Below, in pieces: positions 15,813 to 23,216 of a stretch of DNA of 64,000 bases. The notes under the pieces are model-generated. The model had not been told where the DNA came from. It saw only the letters and a program-made list of their open reading frames with translations, and made no database searches. Position numbers and translations under genes: made by a program. Position 1 is the stretch's first letter; every line of letters begins with the position of its first letter. The stretch covers positions 1 through 64,000 of the forward strand of contig NZ_QGGL01000015.1 of NCBI RefSeq assembly GCF_003148565.1, given 5' to 3'. This DNA comes from Tumebacillus permanentifrigoris (lineage in GTDB: Bacteria; Bacillota; Bacilli; Tumebacillales; Tumebacillaceae).

Positions 15813-17027
15813 GTGGAGGAGCAACGCAAAGTGTATTTGCACGACCTGACATACCTTCCTGAAGAAGAAGGGGTGTCGATCGGGCGGTACGGAACAGATA
15901 CGTTTGCCGTGTTCCCAGAGGACGGCGCGGAATTGCTGAAACGCCTTGCAGAAGGAATGACGATCGGCGACGCGACCCGCTGGTACCGAGAGACGTATCA
16001 TGAAGATCTGGATATGGACGATTTCCTTGACACGTTGCGCGAGTTGGAATATCTGCGCGAGGACGAAGCGGGGGCCGAGACGACTGACGCTTCGAGCGCA
16101 AAGCTGCGCGGACAAACTTTGGGCCGCTGGATGTTTTCGCCGCCGGCGTTTGTGCTGTACGCGGGGTTGTTTGCGGCAAGCCTTGTGCTGATGTATACCT
16201 ATCCGGAGCTGCGACCGCACCGCAATCATATCTTTTTTACCGAATACGCCACAGTGGTGATCCTCGGGCTGTTCTTGGGTCAGTTTCCAGGCATTCTGTT
16301 CCATGAGTCGATGCACATACTCGCAGGACGCAGGCTTGGGTTGCCGACCAAGATGAGTGTCGGGCGGCGGATGTACATCCTGGTCTTCCAGGCGTCGATG
16401 CCGGGCATTCATGGACTCCCGCGCCGCCAGAGGTACTTGCCGTTTCTCGCCGGCATGATGGGAGATGTCATCTGGTTCTCCCTGCTCGTGCTGACCGCGG
16501 GGCTGACGATTGTGTTCACCGGAGAGTTGAACCTCTTCGCGAAGTTCTGCGTGGCGCTCTCCTTCACGACGATCCTTCGGTTCGTCTGGCAGTTTTACTT
16601 TCATCTCCAGACGGACATCTACTACGTGATCGTGACGGTGCTCGGTTGCGTCAACCTCCAACAGACCACCCGCGAATACTTGAAAAACTTCTGGTGGCGG
16701 CTCATCGGAGCCTCGCACAAAGCGGTCGATCCGTCGAACTGGGCGGAACGCGACGCGCAGGTGGCGAGATGGTACGGGCCTCTGTACGCGATCGGGTACA
16801 GCTTGATGATCTTGCTGCTGATCTTCGTGATGCTCCCGGTCGCGTATCGTTTCTTGTCAGGCGTGTTCTGGAATCTGCTGTACGGCACGTCTGTGCATAT
16901 GTGGGACTCGCTGGTCTTCGTGCTCGTCAACGGCATCAATTACGGCGTCGTCATCTGGGTGTATCTGCGCGAGCGCCGCGCGCGTCGCCGTCAGAAAAAC
17001 CAATCAACCATTGTCCAAGGAGGATGA
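15813..17027 (+). CDS. PqqD/RRE-domain M50-type membrane zinc metalloprotease
   Basis: A 404-residue protein. Residues 1-85 match the PqqD-like leader-binding fold (GVSIGRYGTDTFAVFPEDGA ... FLDTLRELEYL). About six membrane segments follow. The zinc site HESMH (His164, Glu165, His168) starts a helix after LFLGQFPGILF, and the third ligand is probably Asp268 in HLQTDIYY, as in YydH-like 'peptide zinc metalloproteases' of the site-2-protease clan. GTG at 15813 has GGGAGGGG 6 bases upstream. It probably cleaves the precursor peptide or its leader at the membrane. The TPR gene starts 6 bases after its stop. Confidence 0.85.
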   Translation: MEEQRKVYLHDLTYLPEEEGVSIGRYGTDTFAVFPEDGAELLKRLAEGMTIGDATRWYRETYHEDLDMDDFLDTLRELEYLREDEAGAETTDASSAKLRGQTLGRWMFSPPAFVLYAGLFAASLVLMYTYPELRPHRNHIFFTEYATVVILGLFLGQFPGILFHESMHILAGRRLGLPTKMSVGRRMYILVFQASMPGIHGLPRRQRYLPFLAGMMGDVIWFSLLVLTAGLTIVFTGELNLFAKFCVALSFTTILRFVWQFYFHLQTDIYYVIVTVLGCVNLQQTTREYLKNFWWRLIGASHKAVDPSNWAERDAQVARWYGPLYAIGYSLMILLLIFVMLPVAYRFLSGVFWNLLYGTSVHMWDSLVFVLVNGINYGVVIWVYLRERRARRRQKNQSTIVQGG

Positions 17028-17033
17028 CTAGAG

Positions 17034-19232
17034 ATGAAAGCAGAATTGACTCATCGATGGATTGCGGGGGCCACCCGCTGCGAACGCGTTGTCTTGCACC
17101 CGGCTGCATCCGAGCGCACGTTCCTCGTCTCCGCTGACTCCCGGCTGCGCGGTCCGTGCACAGGAACTGGCGACCTTCTCCGCCAACTGATTCCGCACGT
17201 GCTGGACAGATGGCCGGAGTTGGTCCAACGTCACGTCGTGGAGATCCTCAGCATCGCCCCGGAGTTGAAGGCGGTGATCCCGACCTCCCGCGAGACGCTG
17301 ACCTCCTTGGCGGTCCCCAGCGAACGGACACGCTATTACTCGCGTCTGCGGACGTTGCGCATCGCTCACGGCTTGGTGGACTTTTTCAAAAAGTTGGCGG
17401 AACCGGAGCGATTGGGGCGCATCGAAGTGGTGTATGAAGACGCGCATGCCTGCGAGACGCTTGACGCCGAATTCCTCTCCGTGCTGTTGCGCCGCATGGA
17501 GCCGAGTCGGATGGGCGTGACGGTCTGTTCGAAGCGGGAGATCGCGCAGGAGGCGTTGCGTTCGGCGTTGGAGCAGTTCGCTACGTGTGAAGCCGCGCCG
17601 GCAGCTTCTGGGGATGCGGAAAAGGCGGTTTCTACTGCGGAACTCCCGGAGGCAGAACGCTTGGCGCTCGCTCAACGGTTTGTCGACGCGGACGGAACCT
17701 CCGAGTGCTCTGCGGAACAGGCTGCCTACCATTCGATTGCGAAGGAAGCGCGGCAGGCGATGCATGACCGCCGGGCGGACGAATTGACCGCGCGAAACGA
17801 ATGGACGTGGCATCTCGGCGCGATCCCGTGGCACCGCGAGCACGGCAGTTCGCGCGACGCCGCCCTGCGCTCCTTGATGGATGCGTTGGAGTACTGCATC
17901 CAGATGGGCTTCTACGATGCGACTGTTGATTTCGGTCAACGCGGCCGCGAGTGGGTGACGTGGTCGGAGGACGACTTTAAGCAACGCTGGATCTTCACGA
18001 CCAAGATGACCACCTCGCTGGCGGCGCTGGGACGTCCGGAAGAGGCGGAAGCGCTTTTCGATGAGGTGCGCGCCAACACCGAGCACCCGTCCATCCATAT
18101 GCCGATCGCCTACTCGATGGCGATGCTCTACACGCGCCACCACAGCGAACGCGATCACGACATCGCCCGCACTTGGATTGAACGGGCGATTCAGCTCGCC
18201 TCCGAGATCGAAACGGAGAAGGAGAGAGTTTTCCACACGGTGTTCTACCAAAACGGCCAAGCGCTGATCGAACTGCATGTTGGCCGGATCGAGGAAGCGC
18301 TGGATCTCGTCAGCGCCGGGCTGGAACGGTTGAACCATCACCTTGAACCGAACGAGCACTTGTTGCACCGCTCCGTGCTGATCTTCAACAAAGCGCAAAT
18401 TCTCGCTGCCGTCCACCGCTACGACGAAGCGGTCGAGGCGTATACGACCGTCATCCAGCACGATCCGAACTATCCGGAGTACTACTTCGACCGCGGCAAT
18501 CTGTTCAGCAAGATGGGGCGGCTTGACGACGCGATTGCCGACTACACGCATGCCATCGAAATCTCCCCGCCGTTCCCGGAGGTCTACTACAACCGAGCGG
18601 GTGTGTACAACCGCCAAGGCGAGGTCGAGTTGGCGCTCGCCGACTACAGCTACCTGCTCGAACTGGAGCCGACGCACATCGACGGGCGGCTGAACCGCGC
18701 CACACTGCTTCTGGAAGCGGGAGACCCGGCAGCTGCGCGGCAGGACGTGGAAGCAGCGTTGAATTTGGAACCTAAGCATGCGCAACTGCTCTGCATCTTG
18801 GGCTTGATCGAGATGGCGGAGGAGCGCAACGTGGAAGCCAAGCGTGCCTTCACTGCCGCGCTTGCCGCCGATGCCAGCCTGTTGGAAGCCTACGTCAACC
18901 TCTCCGTGTTGTTGTTCGAGCTGGAGGATGCAGAGGGCGCCGTTGAGGTGTTGAGCCGAGCGCTGGAAGACCATCCGCAATCGGATGTGCTCTACTTCAA
19001 CCGGGCTTGGGCGTTACAGGCGCTTGGGCGATGGGAAGCGGCCTTCACGGATTACTCGATGGCGCTCGACTTACAGTCGGACGAGTCGCACGAGATCCTC
19101 TTCCAACGTGGTAGTTGCCTGCTCGAACTCGGGCGCATGGAGGAAGCCTACGCGGATTGGAAACAGCATCTGGAAGCGGGGGAGTCACCTTACTTGGAGA
19201 CGATCCAGCAGTTGGCACCGACGCTGGGGTGA
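17034..19232 (+). CDS. Large TPR protein with degenerate NTPase-like N-terminus
   Basis: A 732-residue soluble protein. The first about 190 residues look like a decayed STAND/LuxR-type NTPase: a beta strand, then RGPCTGTGDLLRQL (39-52), where the Walker A Lys is replaced (Thr45), and a Walker-B-like IEVVYEDAHACE near residue 128-140. From about 230 to the end come many TPR units, for example FPEVYYNRAGVYNRQGEVEL and DVLYFNRAWALQALGRWEAA. No DNA-binding domain is seen. AAGGAGG lies 10 bases upstream, and the gene is coupled to the protease gene. A peptide-binding or scaffold role in the peptide system is inference. Confidence 0.8.
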   Translation: MKAELTHRWIAGATRCERVVLHPAASERTFLVSADSRLRGPCTGTGDLLRQLIPHVLDRWPELVQRHVVEILSIAPELKAVIPTSRETLTSLAVPSERTRYYSRLRTLRIAHGLVDFFKKLAEPERLGRIEVVYEDAHACETLDAEFLSVLLRRMEPSRMGVTVCSKREIAQEALRSALEQFATCEAAPAASGDAEKAVSTAELPEAERLALAQRFVDADGTSECSAEQAAYHSIAKEARQAMHDRRADELTARNEWTWHLGAIPWHREHGSSRDAALRSLMDALEYCIQMGFYDATVDFGQRGREWVTWSEDDFKQRWIFTTKMTTSLAALGRPEEAEALFDEVRANTEHPSIHMPIAYSMAMLYTRHHSERDHDIARTWIERAIQLASEIETEKERVFHTVFYQNGQALIELHVGRIEEALDLVSAGLERLNHHLEPNEHLLHRSVLIFNKAQILAAVHRYDEAVEAYTTVIQHDPNYPEYYFDRGNLFSKMGRLDDAIADYTHAIEISPPFPEVYYNRAGVYNRQGEVELALADYSYLLELEPTHIDGRLNRATLLLEAGDPAAARQDVEAALNLEPKHAQLLCILGLIEMAEERNVEAKRAFTAALAADASLLEAYVNLSVLLFELEDAEGAVEVLSRALEDHPQSDVLYFNRAWALQALGRWEAAFTDYSMALDLQSDESHEILFQRGSCLLELGRMEEAYADWKQHLEAGESPYLETIQQLAPTLG

Positions 19233-19307
19233 GAATTGGACCAGCAAAAAAGTAATAGGATAAATTTGGAAGTCCAAAGTGGGAAAGTAACCGCAGCAAA
19301 CGGTAGT

Positions 19308-19349
19308 CAAAAAAGAGGTGTGCGCCTGCGAGCGCACACCTCTTTTTTC
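19308..19349. terminator. Bidirectional terminator
   Basis: GAGGTGTGCGC and GCGCACACCTC form a perfect stem, with six A to the left and six T to the right. It closes the peptide locus and the convergent repeat-protein gene. Confidence 0.9.
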
Positions 19350-19848
19350 ACATGCATTGGTAGTTGGCGATCTGGTTGAGGTTGTAGCTGAACGGTTCCC
19401 ACTGTCCAGTGCGTCCGCGCCACCGATACCCGGATAGGTTGTTCCAGCCCACCTGTGTCGGATATGCCCAGAACGGTCTGCCGTAACGCGGCCAGATGTA
19501 TACATACCGGTGGAGACAGAAGCGGATGCCATGCGGATCGTGATAGATCCCGCCAACTCCTCCACCCGGCCCATGATGATAGCCTTGTGCGTGCTGAGGT
19601 TGCGGGATATAGCTCGGCGGTGGACCTGGTGGATGCCCCATTCCCGGCGGATGATACCCCGGACCTGGCGGGTGTCCCGGACCCGGCGGATGATACCCCG
19701 GACCTGGTGGGTGTCCTGGTCCTGGAGGATGATACCCCGGACCAGGTGGTCGCGGCGGGGGGGGTTGGCGATACAGAGGTACCAGCGGAACGGGCACGTA
19801 CTGCCCTTGTGAGCTAGAACTTGAACTTGATCCTTTTTTGCGAGTCAC
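19348..19848 (-). CDS. Pro/Gly/His/Tyr-rich repeat protein, possibly spore surface
   Basis: The 166-residue protein starts with a Lys/Ser-rich head, followed by about three copies of GPGYHPPGPGHPP (residues about 35-75) and a Tyr/Trp/Arg-rich tail with single Cys residues. There is no signal peptide. GTG at 19848 has GGAG 10 bases upstream. On the minus strand about 45-75 bases ahead, AC ... CATATCTTG loosely resembles a sigma-K promoter, which would fit a spore-coat protein; this is weak. I do not recognise a named family. Confidence 0.65.
   Translation of the reverse strand: MTRKKGSSSSSSSQGQYVPVPLVPLYRQPPPPRPPGPGYHPPGPGHPPGPGYHPPGPGHPPGPGYHPPGMGHPPGPPPSYIPQPQHAQGYHHGPGGGVGGIYHDPHGIRFCLHRYVYIWPRYGRPFWAYPTQVGWNNLSGYRWRGRTGQWEPFSYNLNQIANYQCM
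19628..19765 (-). repeat. 39-bp coding tandem repeats
   Basis: Units start at 19649, 19688 and 19727, exactly 39 bases (13 codons) apart, with degenerate ends on both sides. They encode GPGYHPPGPGHPP. Such an array can change copy number by slippage. Confidence 0.85.
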
Positions 19849-19998
19849 GGAAGAATCGCTCCTTTGCCTGAACGGTACGTGATCCTGAACGATGTCAAGA
19901 TATGTTCCCAGCCTCGGATGTGCGTATGTCCACCTAAAGTTTTGTGTCGAATCGGGGACGGTCCAAGAATTACCACACCTTAAATTTACCTAAAATTG

Positions 19999-20027
19999 TT
20001 GAGACAATTCCGTTTTTCTGTTACGAT
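19999..20027 (+). promoter_or_regulatory. Promoter for the riboswitch transcript
   Basis: TTGAGA (19999-20004), a 17-base spacer and TACGAT (20022-20027), with TG one base ahead of the -10. Transcription would begin at the riboswitch 5' edge. Confidence 0.65.
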
Positions 20028-20033
20028 TCGACA

Positions 20034-20175
20034 CGTACAAGCAAGCCGAATCCCTAGCGAACTAGGGTACGGGGGACGCAACATCTTGGGGTGAATGTGC
20101 AAAAAACCGTTGTTTCAACCCGGTCTACCACTAGGGAAACCTCTTCCCGAACCCGTCAACTAACCTCGGAGGCAT
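20034..20175 (+). promoter_or_regulatory. ydaO/yuaA c-di-AMP riboswitch
   Basis: The conserved blocks of the ydaO class occur in order: AAGCCGAATCC, GGGTACGGGGGA, TTGGGGTGAAT, GTTTCAACCCGG, CCTCTTCCCGAACCCGTCA and CTAACCTCGGAGGC. This class binds c-di-AMP and usually turns off cell-wall hydrolase or potassium-transport genes. Here it precedes an NlpC/P60 hydrolase, as expected. Confidence 0.95.
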
Positions 20176-20194
20176 CTAGGAGGTCACATACGAA

Positions 20195-21061
20195 GTGAAT
20201 AAGTTGTGGAGACACATGATCGCAGCCACCGCCGTACTCGCAGGGGTTACAACTCTAGGGTCCGCAGCACAAGCGGCACCGGAGTATGGGGTACATGTAC
20301 AGGTGAACGAAGCACTGGTTTCGTTCCCGGATGCACAGCCGTTTATCGATGACAGCGAACGCTTGCAGGTTCCGCTGCGCTTCGTATCCGAATCGCTTGG
20401 ATACGACGTGTTGTGGTCACCGGTGGGCGACGATGTGAAGGTCACCCTCGCCATGGGCGATCGCAACGTGACGGTGCAAACAGGCACGGATACTGGATTG
20501 GTCAATGGCACCCCGCATGACATGGACACAGAAGCGCTCTTGATCAGCGGGCGCACCTATGTCCCGCTTCGCTTTATCACGGAGTCGCTGGGCGGCACGG
20601 TGAAATGGGATGGAACCACGAGTTCCGCCCTCTTGGCCACAGATGGCAAGACGTATGCACCGGTGGCCCAACCACTTCAAGTCAAGGCAGCACCTGCGCT
20701 TGGCACGCAGATTGTTGAAGGAGCCAAGCAATACCTCGGCGTCCCGTATGTTTGGGGCGGCACGACGCCGAACGGATTTGATTGCTCTGGATTGGTCGGC
20801 TATGTCTTCACGCAGAATCATGTGAATCTGCCGCGCACTTCGCGCCAGATGTACGCAACGGGACAAGCTGTCTCCACGGCAGCGCTGCAACCGGGCGACC
20901 TCGTGTTCTTTAACACGTCGGGGTCTGGCGTTTCGCACGTCGGCATCTCGATGGGCGGCACGCAGTTCATCTCGGCGACCAGTTCGTCGGGCGTCAAGAT
21001 CGACAACCTGAGCACCGGTTACTGGGGTGCTCGCTATCTCGGCGCAAAACGCGTGCTGTAA
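20195..21061 (+). CDS. Secreted NlpC/P60 peptidoglycan hydrolase with stalk domain
   Basis: The 288-residue exported protein has a signal peptide to about residue 28 (AAQA/AP). A copper-amine-oxidase-N 'stalk' domain with two repeats follows (VPLRFVSESLGYDV and VPLRFITESLGGTV). The C-terminal NlpC/P60 cysteine peptidase has Cys197 in NGFDCSGLVGY and His248 in SHVGISMGG, likely a D,L-endopeptidase cutting stem peptides. GTG at 20195 has GGAGG 11 bases upstream. It is controlled by the c-di-AMP riboswitch in its leader, which links wall turnover to c-di-AMP; PgpH at 57915 could lower that nucleotide. Confidence 0.95.
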   Translation: MNKLWRHMIAATAVLAGVTTLGSAAQAAPEYGVHVQVNEALVSFPDAQPFIDDSERLQVPLRFVSESLGYDVLWSPVGDDVKVTLAMGDRNVTVQTGTDTGLVNGTPHDMDTEALLISGRTYVPLRFITESLGGTVKWDGTTSSALLATDGKTYAPVAQPLQVKAAPALGTQIVEGAKQYLGVPYVWGGTTPNGFDCSGLVGYVFTQNHVNLPRTSRQMYATGQAVSTAALQPGDLVFFNTSGSGVSHVGISMGGTQFISATSSSGVKIDNLSTGYWGARYLGAKRVL

Positions 21062-21071
21062 CGGCACGTCT

Positions 21072-21115
21072 GTAAAAAAAGAGCCACCGTCTACGAGACG
21101 GTGGCTCTTTTTTTC
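21072..21115. terminator. Bidirectional terminator
   Basis: GAGCCACCGTCT-ACG-AGACGGTGGCTC with seven A before and seven T after, between convergent genes. Confidence 0.9.
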
Positions 21116-21125
21116 GATCGCGCCG

Positions 21126-21794
21126 TTAGCGAAGCAGTTCGATCTCACCGGTGTCCAGATCATAGCGAGCACCGACGACGTGGACTTTGCCCGCGTGGAT
21201 TTTCTGGGCGAGGAGCGGCTTGGAGGTTTCAATCTGGTGTACGACCATTCGAACGTTGGTGCGAACGGAAGCCTCCACCAGATCGGGAGGGTGGCTCTGC
21301 TTGGCTTTTTGTACGGCGGGTTGGATGTGTTTAAAAAGGGACTTGATCGAACCAGACGCGTGTTCGCCCTGCACAACGGCTGTCACAGCGCCACAGCGTT
21401 CGTGACCGAGCACGACGATCAGCGGAATTTCGAGATGTTCTGCGCCGTACTCGATGCTCCCGAGCACCTCATCGCTGAGCACATTTCCCGCGACCCGGGT
21501 CACGAACAGATCGCCAAGCCCTTGGTCAAACACCACCTCTGGCGGGACGCGCGAGTCCGAACAACTGAGGATCGTGGCGATCGGATGTTGACCCTTGGCC
21601 AACCCCGTGCGATGGGCGGGTGTCTGATGCGGATGCAGCAGGTTGCCTACCACGAAGCGCTTGTTTCCTTCGAGCAGCGTTTGCAGGGACGAGTCCGCCG
21701 AGGGTGGCGGGTTGTGACCGTTCGCGAGAGCTTGCGGCGTGCAGACAGCGAGCAACAGGGGCAGGACCAGCGTGGACAGCAAGGCTTTTTTCAC
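21126..21794 (-). CDS. Exported beta-class carbonic anhydrase
   Basis: The 222-residue enzyme interconverts CO2 and bicarbonate. Zinc ligands are Cys78 in CSDSRVPPE and the His/Cys of GHERCGAV; the Asp-Arg pair of CSDSR is intact. The N-terminus is a clear signal peptide (MKKALLSTLVLPLLLAV ... ALA/NG, cleavage near residue 24), whereas most beta-carbonic anhydrases are cytosolic. GTG at 21794 is chosen, with GGAGG 11 bases upstream; the TTG at 21812 lies against that site. It is a single gene with a terminator on each side. Confidence 0.93.
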   Translation of the reverse strand: MKKALLSTLVLPLLLAVCTPQALANGHNPPPSADSSLQTLLEGNKRFVVGNLLHPHQTPAHRTGLAKGQHPIATILSCSDSRVPPEVVFDQGLGDLFVTRVAGNVLSDEVLGSIEYGAEHLEIPLIVVLGHERCGAVTAVVQGEHASGSIKSLFKHIQPAVQKAKQSHPPDLVEASVRTNVRMVVHQIETSKPLLAQKIHAGKVHVVGARYDLDTGEIELLR

Positions 21795-21897
21795 CGAAAG
21801 GAGCACCTCCAATGCGGAACAGGTGAACGTAGTGTGCCCGAGTTTTGTGTGTCTCTAGCTTGCCAGATTGTTCATCGTCTGCTACGACAAGTTGAAC

Positions 21898-21942
21898 TAA
21901 AAAAAGCCTCCGCGCCAATCAAATGGCGCGGCGGCTTTTTTC
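21898..21942 (-). terminator. Terminator of the SLH-glucosaminidase gene
   Basis: GCCTCCGCGCC pairs with GGCGCGGCGGC (one mismatch), with A-run and T-run flanks. It lies just beyond the minus-strand stop. Confidence 0.85.
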
Positions 21943-21949
21943 ATACATC

Positions 21950-22741
21950 TTACGTCTGGTTTTTCTGCAGCGTCTGGTACAACTGATACAAGGCGGCCAC
22001 CAACTCCGCACGGGTGGCGGTGTCGTTGGGGTGGAAGCGATTGTCTTCCTCGCCGCGCATGATGCCGAGGTCGACGATGCGCTGGACATACGGGGTATAC
22101 CACGCGTTGGCATCGATGTCGGCGAACCGCTGGTTGACGGGTACTGGGGCCACGGGCGGTGTTGGAGTCGCAGGTGTCGTGCCTGTGCCGCTGGTCGGCT
22201 GTCCGGTCCCCGTGCTCGGAGCCGTCGTGCCACCGCCTGTTGTCGGTGGGTTTAGCGCACCTTGCGTTGCGATCAAGTCCTTGTAGATCCCGATGATCTT
22301 CGCCCCGTAGTTAGCATCAGACGCCCAACGACCCGATAGGTTCTCAAAGGCCGGCGCGATCCCACGTGTCACGAGGCCAAAGCGCGGATCGATCTGCACG
22401 GTGTTCGCAGGCAACGGCAGCGAGCTCGAGTACGCATAGAGATGCTGAATCTGCGCTTCAATCCCTGCTTGCGGCGTGGGAAACACGTTGCCGCGCTCTG
22501 CTCCGCCGACTGCTCCGATGCCGGCAAAGTTGTTTTGCTCAGGGAGCACGAGGTTGCCGAACCGCCAGTAATTCGTCTCCAGCAGTGATTGGCAAAAGGC
22601 GATATCCCCGCGCACGCCGTACTTGCGCCCGATGGTGAGATACCATGTGGAGTAATCGGGCGCACTCGGATTGACTTGGTGCAGGTAGTTCCGCAATTGG
22701 AAGGCTGTCGCTTCCGGTTGGCCCAAAATGGGGGTAGGCAT
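21950..22741 (-). CDS. Glucosaminidase-domain protein with SLH domain
   Basis: The 263-residue protein has an N-terminal glucosaminidase (LytG-like) domain of about 165 residues with the catalytic-type segment GDIAFCQSLLETNYWRFG, FAGIGA and WASDANYGAKI. A Pro/Thr/Gly-rich linker and one SLH domain (FADIDANAWYTPYVQRIVDLGIM) follow. No signal peptide is visible, although both domains normally act at the wall. ATG at 22741 has GAGGTG upstream. A perfect sigma-E-type -10 (CATACAAT) lies 34 bases ahead, so mother-cell expression during sporulation is likely and could explain the missing signal. Confidence 0.85.
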   Translation of the reverse strand: MPTPILGQPEATAFQLRNYLHQVNPSAPDYSTWYLTIGRKYGVRGDIAFCQSLLETNYWRFGNLVLPEQNNFAGIGAVGGAERGNVFPTPQAGIEAQIQHLYAYSSSLPLPANTVQIDPRFGLVTRGIAPAFENLSGRWASDANYGAKIIGIYKDLIATQGALNPPTTGGGTTAPSTGTGQPTSGTGTTPATPTPPVAPVPVNQRFADIDANAWYTPYVQRIVDLGIMRGEEDNRFHPNDTATRAELVAALYQLYQTLQKNQT

Positions 22742-22774
22742 GGTGTTCACCTCTCTAGGGTACAGGATTGCCTC

Positions 22775-22782
22775 ATTGTATG
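22775..22782 (-). promoter_or_regulatory. Sigma-E-like -10 element
   Basis: On the minus strand the octamer CATACAAT equals the sigma-E -10 consensus. The -35 region about 14 bases upstream is poor. Confidence 0.4.
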
Positions 22783-22909
22783 ACCGATGGACAGGAGGAC
22801 AGCCCAATTATTTCCTCCCCAAGACAAGAGCCTTTCCCAAAACACCCTCTACGGCATTGTATATGAGTGTCGACAAGACCACCACATTTCATAAGGAGAG
22901 TGTTACTTG

Positions 22910-23032
22910 ATGGAAGGCGTATTCGGTCATTACACCCGCTGGGCAGTTGTATTCTTGATCATCTTCGTGTTGTTCTTCCTGCTCGTCCCGCAGTGCTACC
23001 CGGTTCAAACCACCACGATGCAATGCCACTAA
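22910..23032 (+). CDS. Small single-pass membrane peptide (40 aa)
   Basis: The peptide begins MEGVFGHYTRW, has one hydrophobic segment (VVFLIIFVLFFLLV) and ends in a Cys-containing tail (PQCYPVQTTTMQCH). AAGGAG lies 11 bases upstream of the ATG, and a strong terminator follows 14 bases after the stop, so it is a genuine single-gene unit. It resembles in style the tiny hydrophobic sporulation peptides of the YjcZ type, but I cannot assign it to that family with certainty. Confidence 0.65.
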   Translation: MEGVFGHYTRWAVVFLIIFVLFFLLVPQCYPVQTTTMQCH

Positions 23033-23046
23033 TCCAGTAGGCAGAG

Positions 23047-23078
23047 AAAAGGCTCCCAGCGATGGGAGCCTTTTTTTA
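23047..23078 (+). terminator. Terminator of the small membrane peptide gene
   Basis: AAAAGGCTCCCA-GCGA-TGGGAGCCTTTTTTT. Confidence 0.9.
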
Positions 23079-23172
23079 TGGGAAATCCCGAAAATGACGA
23101 TGACACTCATTCTCAGTGAGATTTCGTGGTTTTTCTCCGTTTTTTATAGCCATACGCGAGTTCTCATGATAC

Positions 23173-23178
23173 TATAAT
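23173..23178 (+). promoter_or_regulatory. Putative -10 element for the CDF transporter
   Basis: TATAAT lies 38 bases before the start codon. No good -35 is present at the right distance, which would fit an activated or metal-regulated promoter. No clear Zur or CzrA operator is visible. Confidence 0.3.
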
Positions 23179-23216
23179 CACAACAGAACGTGGGAAAAGG
23201 GAGGGACTACATCGAG

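Larger units (their letters stand above)
19849..20194 (+). other. Intergenic region with promoter and c-di-AMP riboswitch
   Basis: The left part carries the ribosome site and presumed promoter of the minus-strand repeat protein. The right part carries the sigma-A promoter (19999-20027) and the riboswitch (20034-20175) for the cell-wall hydrolase gene. Confidence 0.85.

Noticed and set aside
17028-18980. 650-codon frame antisense to the TPR gene
   Set aside because: Arg/Gln/His-rich composition typical of a shadow frame; the plus-strand TPR pattern is clear.
19628-19765. 39-bp repeats as a possible CRISPR or iteron array
   Set aside because: Contiguous coding repeats with no spacers.
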